Source: Aspidapion aeneum (Eukaryota; Arthropoda; Insecta; Coleoptera; Brentidae). From it: DNA of 64,000 nucleotides. Of this stretch, positions 1-9,327 are shown piece by piece (the stretch's first letter is position 1; the number at the start of each line of letters is the position of its first letter). The DNA is taken from positions 9,959,984-10,023,983 of the forward strand of contig OY755048.1 of assembly GCA_963576565.1 (NCBI GenBank), given 5' to 3'. The notes below the pieces were generated by a model. That model searched no databases and was not told the DNA's origin. It saw nothing but the letters and a program-made list of their open reading frames with translations. Position numbers and translations under genes: made by a program.

Positions 1-530
1 ATACAATCACATACATACATACATATACACACATGCACATACATCCATACACGTATTATATTTATATTTTTTATTAATGTTATTATTATTATTATTTTTT
101 TTATATAATTTCTATTATTATTTTTTATTTTTTATTTTTTTTTTTATTTTTTATATTTTATATAATTTTGATCATTTTTATAATATTAATATTAATGTAT
201 ATTAATATATATTTTTTTCTATAAATATTTTATATTATTTTTTAAATATAATTTTCTTTTAAGTTTACTTTATTTTGTTTATTGTTAATTTCATTAATCG
301 TCATTTGGGGGTTATTTTAAGCGAATTCTATTGAGTAGGGAGTTATAGACCGTACTCAATTTGTTAACATCGCTACGTAAATTAACTGCTCTATCTTTAT
401 TAATGTTTATATATATCATTTCCAAAATGGAGCGTTTGTAATAATTAGTTTCTTTTTCCAAGATCTTTGCTTCCTCAAACTTAAACTCATGCTGTGTTGA
501 AAAATGATGAGTGGCTAATGCTGTCTTATC
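1..530. other. AT-rich non-coding DNA
   Basis: The first 60 bases are a degenerate ACAT/CATA microsatellite, followed by long A+T runs to about 300 and ordinary AT-rich sequence to 530. I see no gene, splice-bounded exon or transposon end here. Confidence 0.6.
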
Positions 531-937
531 TTTTTTATTTTTATTTTTATTTTTATTTTTATTTTTATTTTTATTTTTATTTTTATTTTTATTTTTATTT
601 TTATTTTTATTTTTATTTTTATTTTTATTTTTATTTTTATTTTTATTTTTATTTTTATTTTTATTTTTATTTTTATTTTTATTTTTATTTTTATTTTTAT
701 TTTTATTTTTATTTTTATTTTTATTTTTATTTTTATTTTTATTTTTATTTTTATTTTTATTTTTATTTTTATTTTTATTTTTATTTTTATTTTTATTTTT
801 ATTTTTATTTTTATTTTTATTTTTATTTTTATTTTTATTTTTATTTTTATTTTTATTTTTATTTTTATTTTTATTTTTATTTTTATTTTTATTTTTATTT
901 TTATTTTTATTTTTATTTTTATTTTTATTTTTATTTT
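531..937. repeat. (TTTTTA)n hexanucleotide array
   Basis: About 68 almost perfect tandem copies of the hexamer TTTTTA/ATTTTT. The array is open in more than one frame and translates as alternating Phe-Tyr or Phe-Leu, so any protein read across it is an artefact. The unit is not the insect telomere repeat TTAGG. Confidence 0.95.
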
Positions 938-1861
938 GTTATCAATGCATTTTAATATACAACAACTCCAAACTAGAAAATAAGTTCCATCACTGTCTTA
1001 ATTGTATCATACTATATACACTTGTCCCACTCTAAATTAAATCAGTACCGTACACTACTAGTGCCACTCTATTCAAGGTTGCCTTTTGCTTTAAACTTAA
1101 AGAATTTTAATTTGTTTTAATATTTCGGAACAATGAAAATCCAGAATAGTGACAACAATGCGGACTAATTTTGCCGCCCATAATATAACCTGTCTGATAA
1201 ACAAAACAAAAGAAAATATAAATAATTACCACATTAATGTCGGGTTTCGTTTTTAATTTTGTGCCGTTTGTTTTCCTGATGTGCTTGAATTCTTATTTTT
1301 TGTTGTTCCAATGTACGATCTAGTCTGAAGGGTGAGTAACTAATTTTAAATATTTTAACAGTCCTTTTTAAAATTTTAACATAGGTTTATAATGTGTACA
1401 TTGTTGTTATTTTCTACATGGTATTATGGCTTGCTAAAGGTTTTATTTGTTATTGTTGTTTTTATATGAATAGCTGATTGATCTCTTTGTGCGTATTTTA
1501 TTGAGACACCCATCAGTTACTATAGTGACAAAAAAAAAAAAAAAAAAAAAAAAATTTTTTTTTTTGAACCTTTGTATAAAAAATTTTATATATGTATATT
1601 AAAAAAAAGGACGGAAAATATCAGTTTCATATACATTAAAAGGGAAAAAAATATTTAGGAAAAAAATAATATATTGTCAATAGGGTCATTTTAAATGTTA
1701 TTTATTGGGAAAAGAATAATAATTTTTAATTGGTGATGTATTAATGTGCCGTATTTTATATTATCTTACTAATGAGTTGTAACCTTTTTAGTCTGATGAA
1801 GACAAAAACCATTGTCGAAACGTTACCGATGGATTAAAACGTATATTTACCAGAACAACAG
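938..1861. other. Non-coding DNA with a homopolymer A/T block
   Basis: AT-rich sequence without a convincing reading frame. A run of more than 20 A followed by a run of about 11 T lies at roughly 1530-1565. It could be a retroposed poly(A) tail or simple slippage; nothing around it identifies a parent element. Confidence 0.5.
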
Positions 1862-2062
1862 TGTCCTTATTCCCACTAAATTTACCTATAAAAATGGTTA
1901 TGAAATTTTTCCAGTTGTTTGGGATTATTTTTTCTTTTAGTATTTTATTCAGTAGGATATGGAGGTTATTAACTACAGTTTTTCCGCCGTACTTAAGCAT
2001 TTCTGCCATTACTCCGTCTTTTCCAGCTTATTTTTCATTTTCTTTAATGCTCTCTTTATTTA
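1862..2062 (-). pseudogene. RTE-type LINE reverse transcriptase fragment
   Basis: Read on the minus strand, this encodes a stretch such as AEMLKYGGKTVVNNLHILLN followed by KILKEKIIPNNWKNF. That matches the part of RTE-clade reverse transcriptases just before the catalytic palm, with its AE-LK-GG and IP--WK signature. An upstream piece (KKMKN, then AGKDGVM) is joined with a frame break. Only about 65 residues survive, there is no start codon context and both ends are abrupt. The upstream edge on the minus strand abuts the 153-bp satellite. It is a dead fragment; the clade call rests on motif resemblance and not on a full domain. Confidence 0.6.
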
Positions 2063-2064
2063 TG

Positions 2065-3189
2065 AGCATGAAGTTAGCGAAGCACCCATCGCAGATCGAA
2101 TCGGGACTAGGTGGATAATTTGCCGTAAATTAGTCGTGAATTAGTTGTGGAAAAATTAATTTTGTCGCTCTTATTTTTGACCGTTTTTGAGGGTGCTTCG
2201 CTAACTTCATATGAAGTTAGCGAAGCACCCTCGTAAAAATGGCTTTTATGAAAATCGAATATGGTGGATAATTTGCCGCTAATTAGTCGTGAATTAGTTG
2301 TGGAAAAATTAATTATGTCGCTCTTATTTTTGACCGTTTTTGAGGGTGCTTCGCTAACTTCATATGAAGTTAGCGAAGCACCCTCGTAAAAATGGCTTTT
2401 ATCAAAATCGAATATGATGGATAATTTGCCGCTAATTAGTCGTGATAGTTGTGGAAAAATTAATTTTGTCGCTCTTATTTTTGACCGTTTTTGAGGGTGC
2501 TTCGCTAACTTCATATGAAGTTAGCGAAGCACTCTCGTAAAAATGGCTTTTATCAAAATCGAATATGGTGGATATTTTGCCGCTAATTAGTCGTGAATTA
2601 GTTGTGGAAAAATTAATTTTGTCGCTCTTATTTTTGACCGTTTTTGAGGGTGCTTCGCTAACTTCATATAAAGTTAGCGAAGCACCCTCGTAAAAATGGC
2701 TTTTATCAAAATCGAATATGGTGGATAATTTGCCGCTAATTAGTCGTGAATTAGTTGTGGAAAAATTAATTTTGTCGCTCTTATCTTTTACCTTTTTTTT
2801 GGGTGCTTCGCTAACTTCATATTTTGGCACCCATCGCAAATCGAATCGCTACTACGTGGATAATTTGCCGTTAATTATTCGTGAATTAGTTGTGGAAAAA
2901 TTAATTTTGTCGCTCTTATTTTTGACCGTTTTTGAGGGTGCTTCGCTAACTTCATATGAAGTTAGCGAAGCACCCTCGTAAAAATAGCTTTTATCAAAAT
3001 CGAATATGATGGATAATTTGCCGCTAACTAGTCGTGAATTAGTTGTGGAAAAATTAATTTTGTTGCTCTTATTTTTTACCCTTTTTTTGGGTGCTTCGCT
3101 AACTTCAAATGAAGTTAGCGAAGCACCCTTGTAAAAATGGCTTTTATCAAAATCGAATATGGTGGATTCATATGAAGTTAGCGAAGCAG
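2065..3189. repeat. 153-bp satellite array
   Basis: About seven tandem units. The recurring GAAGTTAGCGAAGCACC word sits at 2213, 2366, 2517, 2670, 2958 and 3111, giving a period of 153 bp with small indels. Each unit holds an AT-rich core and a GAGGGTGCTTCGCTAAC half that forms a palindrome with the next unit's start. Because 153 is divisible by three, units stay open for 51 codons each and give repetitive ORFs on the minus strand; these are not genes. The array starts inside or against an RTE scrap and runs directly into the short-unit array. Confidence 0.93.
2189..2232. repeat. 44-bp perfect palindrome in satellite unit
   Basis: Two perfect 22-bp arms meet at 2210/2211 around CATATG. Versions recur at the other unit junctions near 2366, 2517 and 2958, with single changes at 2670 and 3111. 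It can form a long cruciform or hairpin. Confidence 0.93.
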
Positions 3190-4075
3190 CATTTTCTATT
3201 TTCTATTTTCTATTTTCTATTTTCTATTTTCTATTTTCTATTTTCTATTTTCTATTTTCTATTTTCTATTTTCTATTTTCTATTTTCTATTTTCTATTTT
3301 CTATTTTCTATTTTCTATTTTCTATTTTCTATTTTCTATTTTCTATTTTCTATTTTCTATTTTCTATTTTCTATTTTCTATTTTCTATTTTCTATTTTCT
3401 ATTTTCTATTTTCTATTTTCTATTTTCTATTTTCTATTTTCTATTTTCTATTTTCTATTTTCTATTTTCTATTTTCTATTTTCTATTTTCTATTTTCTAT
3501 TTTCTATTTTCTATTTTCTATTTTCTATTTTCTATTTTCTATTTTCTATTTTCTATTTTCTATTTTCTATTTTCTATTTTCTATTTTCTATTTTCTATTT
3601 TCTATTTTCTATTTTCTATTTTCTATTTTCTATTTTCTATTTTCTATTTTCAATTTTCTATTTTCTATTTTCAATCTTCAATCTTCAATCTTCAATCTTC
3701 AATCTTCAATCTTCAATCTTCAATCGTCAATTTTCAATTTTCAATTTTCAATTTTCAATTTTCAAATTTTCAATTTTCAATTTTCAATTTTCAATTTTCA
3801 ATTTTCAATTTTCAATTTTCAATTTTCAATTTTCAATTTTCAATTTTCAATTTTCAATTTTCAATTTTCAATTTTCAATTTTCAATATTTTCCGTTTGCC
3901 CGTTTCCCCGTTTGCCCGTTTCCCTGTTTGCCCGTTTGCCAGTTTCTTCGTTTGCCCGTTTGCCGGTTTGCCCGTTTCTTCGTTTTCCGTTTACCCGTTT
4001 CCCCGTTTGCTCGTTTCCCCGTTTCCCGTTTTCCGTTTTTCATTTTCCATTTTCATTTTTCACTTTTTATTTTCA
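3190..4075. repeat. Short-unit tandem array with shifting unit sequence
   Basis: Consecutive blocks of related short units: TATTTTC heptamers (about 3194-3655), CAATCTT-type heptamers (about 3660-3727), CAATTTT heptamers (about 3728-3890), then octamer-like GTTTGCCC/GTTTCCCC units (about 3890-4030) grading into TTTTCA-type sequence. Long ORFs across it (for example starting at 3109 or 3159) are repeats of FLFSIFY or FQFSIFN and are not genes. Confidence 0.93.
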
Positions 4076-4924
4076 TTTAAGTGTTTGACACCTTAAGTTT
4101 GTATTGTATTGTATTTATAAAAAACTGTTTTTAAGGCTGATATAGCGTGGGGTTGACTTGGAGTGTGCCTATGGGCAAGGTAACCGTGGACTTGGCCCAC
4201 TTAGGTTATACATCGTTTAAAAGATAATTTAATTTTCTACAATTAAGTTAATTAAACAATTTCTGTAAAAGCGTTTGAGAAAATTACATAAAACTGAATA
4301 ATTTCGGTTTATTTTGCATATACTATGGAAATACATAGGAAACGGGTGTACTGCTAATACTTCACGGTTCTCAGCAAAAGTACTTTATTTTATGTTATTA
4401 CAGATTTTCTCATAAATAAGCAGTTTTGAAGTTATAGGCGATTAAAAATCAAAATTGGTCAAAATCCAAAATTGCGGCGAAATATTTAGCCATAACTCAA
4501 AAACCATTCGTCTGACTTATTTGTCAGACATGCAAAAGTGTTTTTGTAGGAAATTTTTTGTCTTCATCTTTTGTTTAAAACGTTTTTTCTAAAACGTACA
4601 GTAACCAAGTAATTTTAAAAATACCCTTTTTATGCACACTAAATCCAAGATGGCGGGGGGAGCCGGCCGCCCCCAAGGTCGAAAACTCAAGTTTATTTTG
4701 CAAGACTGGACTATTTAGCCACCCCCAAAAATAGTGTTCTTGTGCGTCCAGAAGTCGGGGTAGTTACACATATACAACAATTTATTTTATTTATTTTTTT
4801 AGCTTTACACTTTAAAACTTACCATTTTAAAAATAGCTAAAAATAGAAACATGTTGCTTTTGTGTTTCTCTATGTAAGTATGTAATAAAAAACATAACAA
4901 TAAATTAAAATCCTGAAAAATCAC
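4076..4924. other. Non-coding DNA, repeat-like
   Basis: AT-rich sequence with a GC-richer patch around 4640-4700 (a G run followed by CCGGCCGCCCCC). No open frame longer than a few dozen codons has a recognisable product. A GTATT repeat at 4102-4120 resembles a LINE 3' tail but has no attached body. Confidence 0.45.
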
Positions 4925-5042
4925 TATTATGTGTATTTTTTTAACCGAACATTTAAACGGACTACAGACCAAAGCTAATTTTTTCCGCAATTATGTCTAT
5001 TTTTTTAACCGAACATTTAAACGGAATACAGACCGAAGAGAA
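4925..5042. repeat. 65-bp tandem duplication
   Basis: Two adjacent units share TTAACCGAACATTTAAACGG and flanking bases, offset by 65 bp (starts near 4925 and 4990). No function is apparent. Confidence 0.85.
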
Positions 5043-6402
5043 ATTTTTCATGATTGAATTTAACCCAGGAATGCATGCATATATGTGTTGATCGACGCGC
5101 CACGAAATCCGGTCAATATCCTCGGCCGGTATTGGGATTCTTATCCAACCTCTCCTGAAAACGGCAGCGGCCATTTATTAAGTCCCTGACTGTACAACAC
5201 TAACAAACTTAATAACAACTAAAAATTCATTTTAGATCATAAACAAGAAGCCCAAGAGATTTCTAACTAATAACTTATTTAATGAGACATAATTACATAC
5301 AATCCGTCAATTCTACATACATAGTATACTTAAATATATGAAAATAAATAAGTAATCACATTTATGTGGAAAAAGTTGATTTTGCTGCCTGTCAACCACA
5401 TATTATCATTTGTGGGTTCTAGACTGTATAATCTAATGACAAATAGCCTAAAATTAACAAATATTAGTGTAAAGTGTGGTACTTACATTTTTGTGCAAAA
5501 AAAAAAATTTTTTGTAAATATAAATTTTACTTTTGTTTCAGTTTTATTCGTTTTAGCCGCCCAGCAGTATAGATAGAATGTAAAATTTTATGTAAAATAA
5601 ATTTTATCTCAATTTATTTTGTTTTAGGCATCAAGCAATGTATAGGTACTTTTTAAGAAAACAAGTTAAAATTAAAAGTGACCTTGTAAATTCTATTGCA
5701 TATATTAGACGGAAGGCCAAACTCCCAACAAGCCACATGTGGCTCAGGGAGTCTGACCTGTTAATATTGTACCTGAAAGAACAGAAAAATATACTAACAG
5801 GATGCGAAAGGACCCAACAGGACACGAAAGGACCCAATAGGACAAGACAGGATCCAACAACCGTGACAGGACCCAATAGGACTCAGATTTTTTGGTGGGG
5901 AAAAAAAATTGGGTATAAATAATAAATATAAAAAGTTTTGGGTGAGGACCTTTTTTTTGGGTCATCAACGTTTTTTCAATGCATAGTTAAGAGGCCTATA
6001 GTACCCTGTGGGAATTTTGCCAGATTTGAAGATTTCCTTCAATATGAAGGGTTTTGAACAAAAATTTTGACTATTGAAGGATTGAAGGTTTTTATCTGAA
6101 TTTATTTTGAAGCAAACTTATATATTTTGCCAATATTCAAATAATTTTAGTAAACTTAACTTACGCAGGAAAATTTAAATACTATATTTTAAATTTTGGC
6201 TTGTATAATTCATGATTATAAGTTATAAATTTCTTTGTATGACTTTTTGTTCAATTTTTATTAAAAAAAATTTGTTCATGGAATAAAGTTTTTTTGGTTT
6301 GGCGTTGACCACCCAACCATTACTATTTTGAAGGATATGAAGGGTTTTTGGCTTATAAATAATAAGTGAAATTAAAGAAAGAAAAATAAGAAAAATGTTT
6401 TT
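5043..6402. other. Non-coding DNA with short weak ORFs
   Basis: A GC-richer patch at 5085-5176 can be read on the minus strand from an ATG beginning MAAAVFRRGWIRIPIPAEDI, but it enters the 65-bp duplication, and no family is recognised. An ORF at 5638-5922 is partly a short repeat. I cannot support a gene here. Confidence 0.4.
5805..5886. repeat. Degenerate GGACCCAATAGGAC repeats
   Basis: About four imperfect tandem copies of a 14-18-bp unit containing GGACCCAA(C/T)AGGAC. They account for the repetitive residues in the overlapping ORFs on both strands. Confidence 0.6.
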
Positions 6403-6475
6403 TGCTTCGGCCGGGACTCGAACCCGGGATTTCTTGCTCTGTACGCAAACATTCTATACATTGAACTACCGAAGC
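6403..6475 (-). tRNA. tRNA-like module, anticodon ACA, probably repeat-borne
   Basis: The minus strand folds as a 73-nt cloverleaf: acceptor stem GCTTCGG/CCGAAGC, D stem GTTC/GAAT, anticodon stem TTTGC/GCAAG with loop GTACAGA (U33 present, anticodon ACA), a 5-nt variable loop, T arm CCGGG-TTCGAGT-CCCGG and discriminator A. The B box GGTTCGAGTCC is canonical. Against a working gene: the D loop AATGTATA lacks the GG pair, ACA would read the cysteine codon UGU although animal tRNA-Cys normally carries GCA, and two related decayed modules occur at 35079 and 35546 with shared flanks. I favour a tRNA-derived repeat module. Confidence 0.45.
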
Positions 6476-6720
6476 CATACATACATTTTCGGAAAACTTT
6501 GATCTATGCAGGCTGCGGTGTCTCAATACAAGAACGAGAAATTCTCAGGGTATTAACTCGACCAAGTCATCCAACTGATCTCTTTAATTCTTCTTTCCCA
6601 CTGTCAAAGGTATGATAACTTAAATTAGACGTAAAGAGTCAACGTCTGAAAGCATGAGATCACCTTTTCGTGTGTTAAAATTTCTGATCGCAAATGGGCA
6701 ATTTTTATAAATAAAAAAAG
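6403..6720 (-). repeat. Dispersed repeat carrying a tRNA-like 3' module
   Basis: The sequence next to the tRNA-like module (around 6480-6700) is shared with 35150-35230 (partial, opposite arm) and 35340-35545. Shared words include GAGAATTTCTCGTTCTTGTA and ACGTCTAATTT on the minus strand. The tRNA-like part therefore lies at one end of a roughly 300-bp repeat, with non-tRNA sequence upstream of its 5' end. Confidence 0.75.
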
Positions 6721-7129
6721 AAAAAGAGGTGTTCCATTCTAGAGGAATGCGAAAAAACCAGTCTTTCCAGTTCGTACTAACTCAACCTTAACCCTAGTCC
6801 TCAAATCTTAGTAAATACTTATGTTAAGGGTTATTGCGTGCGTCGGATGATAGTAAGTCCGCAGGCCGCAGCCTCTGAAAGAGAAACACGGTATAGAACA
6901 AAATTGTCTGGCGTGGCATCCAGTAAGCTTAAAATCGCGAGTTCGGTAGGCCGACACATATCTAGTCGCCTCTGGAAACGTGTGAACACGCTTCTCGCGT
7001 AGTATTTGCCTTTCACGCTTAATACTGGTGGTTAATGTAACGGCACTCCAGGCGACCTCTAGCCTTTTGATGAACCATGGGTAATTACTTTGAGTGCCCT
7101 TTTAGCAATCCAATTTTCTCATTAAGCCC
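6721..7129. other. Unassigned segment, GC-richer than surroundings
   Basis: About 6830-7075 has more G+C than its neighbours and holds a 61-codon minus-strand frame (6831-7016) with a mixed amino-acid composition (for example LSEAAACGLTIIRR). I recognise no family, and both ends are undefined. Confidence 0.35.
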
Positions 7130-8180
7130 ACACTCAGACCTTTTTGATTTTAGACATTACCTGAAATTGCCTGTTCCTGAATTTTTCCCATAAATTACTG
7201 CGTAACAAAAAAATATAGTAAATTAAATTGTAGAATCTTTTTCATTTTAAACGATTACTTTTTTTATTCCCATCCCCTCCATGTGATAATTTTCAACAAA
7301 TATATTTTTTGGTTGCTATTGGAATCTAGTTTTAGGTTTTACTTGTTTGCTTGTCCACTAGCGCATCCAAAAAAAAGTCAGAATAAAAAACTCATTTATG
7401 GAAGATAATTAGTTCGTTAGCTGCCGAGATATAAACATTTCTTTATAAAAAAAGAAACGCCTATATCTCGGCGATGATTGAATAAATAAACATTTTATGA
7501 AATTGGAATATTTTTAAAGACAAAATATTTTAAAAGTTTTAGCAATGAGTTTTTTACTAGGTTATCTGCCCCTTTACCCCCCTGGCTCCATGCTGTGATT
7601 GACAAGTGCCAAATAAGTAAAATCTGAAACTAGATTCAAATAGTAACAGAAACATATATGTGTCGAAAATTCCCACGTAGAGGGGAGAGGGGAGGGTTAC
7701 CTCCTGCTGGCTTTCGGTCTTTTATACCAGCGCACGCCCCGTTTTTTTATTTCAGACAATACCTGAAATTTTCTGTTTTTCCAAAAATTACTATCTACAA
7801 AAAATGCAATAAATTAAATTAATTTAGATTAGGGACAAAAATTACCCCCCCAAGTCTTAGTTTTAATTTTGAAATAATTCAATTTGACAGTTATTGGATT
7901 TTGGCAATACCAAAGGATGGCTAATGCCTGTAACCGAACCGAACCCCCCTTCCCCACAAGCTGACTTAGCCCTTAGACTCTTTCTGATTTTAAACTTTAC
8001 CTGAAGTTTCCTGTTCCAGCATTTTTGTCAAAAATTACCACGTAACCAAAAAACTCATCAATTTAAATTAAATTCGATTAACCTAAAAACATTTTTGATT
8101 TTCAACAATAACTAAAATTTTTTTTCTGAATTTTTTCCAAAAAATGTTAAAAAACCAGGTTACTTAGCCACTGGATTTGC
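7130..8180. repeat. Degenerate repeats of an ACCTGAAATTTCCTGTT-type word
   Basis: Four diverged copies of a block around TTTTTGATTTTAGACATTACCTGAAATT...CCTGTT...AAAAATTAC can be followed near 7140, 7745, 7980 and 8095. They alternate with G-rich or C-rich spacers that resemble each other weakly. The copies look like a decayed local array or a broken older element; no protein is encoded. Confidence 0.5.
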
Positions 8181-8289
8181 CAACACAAAAAAAGAGTAAC
8201 TACTGTACTTAATTAACACACCGCCCCCCTCCTCCCGACAAGTGCGGATCTGGGTCAAAATCTAGGGGGAGGGTAATGATTGACAAATG

Positions 8290-8835
8290 TTTTATTTTAT
8301 TTAGTCGGTATAGAACGTTTTTCTACTTTGTCCGACGCCTAATCTCCACCTCCTTCGATCCTGACAATCATCTTCTGTCAGATTTTTTTGACTCATTGAT
8401 CTTTGGATTGACTGTTGCCATTCTAGTTTAAGACGCCCTCTTTTTCTGCGCCCTATTGGTTGCCATTCTAGGACCTGCTTTGGTAATCTTTCGTTGTTCA
8501 TCCGTTGTACATGGCCATACCATATCAGTTGCTTTTTAGTGATGTCATCCGTTATGCTTCCCTCGATTCCCATTCTTTCTTTTATGATCTCATTTCTTAT
8601 GTGATCTGTTCTAGATATTCTCTTTGATCTTCTTATTGCATCCATTTCGACACTTTCCATTTTTGTTTTGTATTTTTCTGTTACGCGACAATCTCTTTTC
8701 CATACAACAGCGTGCTTTTCACCATTGTTTCATATATGTTAAATTTTATATTCTTTTTTATCTCTCTGCTCCATAAAATACTGTTAAGACATCCAATAAC
8801 ATTTTTTGCTTTTACTATTCTTTTTTTCAGTTCAA
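8290..8835 (-). pseudogene. RTE-type LINE, 3' end of ORF (C-terminal region)
   Basis: The minus strand encodes the tail of an RTE-like LINE protein. A 119-codon open piece (8301-8660) contains KKQLIWYGHVQRMNNERLPK and GRRKRGRLKLEW, the conserved WYGHVQRM--RLPK and RRKRGRP block downstream of the reverse transcriptase. Upstream codons (to about 8835) continue as STLLYGKEIV after an in-frame stop. It ends at FYTD, where the protein normally stops. The same region is present at 26815-27583 in a better preserved copy of a related family, so the assignment is mutual. The fragment is 5'-truncated, as is usual for LINEs, and inactive. Confidence 0.8.
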
Positions 8836-9327
8836 ATGTTTATATGGGGGCGGTAATTCCCCTATTTTCCTTTTAATTATTAACAAAAAGTGCATTTTTT
8901 TCTAATAAGGGTAATTACCACGTTACCCCCCCCCCCCCTCAAATCCTCGCTTGCCCTCAAATCAAACCAAGCTTCCTAGCAGAAAGATTTACCTTAAGTG
9001 GTATATGATAGAGCGGTAAAATTCTCCATTACGAATACTGCCATCCCTAAGAAGAAAGCATCACGCAACGTTTTTAAACAAAGCTACGTCATTTAATAAA
9101 CAAAAAATGCTAATATTTTTATATCTCTATCGTCTCTATTCCAGCAAAATTGGTTATAACATTCATGTAAGAGCAACTTAAAAAAATTGCAAATGCATTT
9201 TTTTTCAAAATGGGCATTTTGATCCCTGCTAAAACTAATTTACATTTTTCCATGGAGTATGCAAATCTTTAGCATAAAATAAATAAAAATACCAAATTTA
9301 AATTGATTTGGGCTTTTGACCTTCATA
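8836..9327. other. Non-coding DNA
   Basis: AT-rich, with a C-run near 8928-8938. No gene, RNA or transposon end is recognised. Confidence 0.5.

Noticed and set aside
494..1035. Two overlapping ORFs of 150-175 codons
   Set aside because: They are translations of the (TTTTTA)n array and give only alternating Phe-Tyr or Phe-Leu.
2107..2981. 135-codon ORFs with repeated peptide blocks
   Set aside because: The 153-bp unit is divisible by three, so satellite units remain open by arithmetic.
2065..3189. CRISPR-like array
   Set aside because: The repeats are 153-bp contiguous satellite units without unique spacers, in a eukaryotic transposon setting.
3109..4096. ORFs of over 300 codons
   Set aside because: They read through 7-bp repeats, whose length makes a 7-codon peptide period; there is no real protein.
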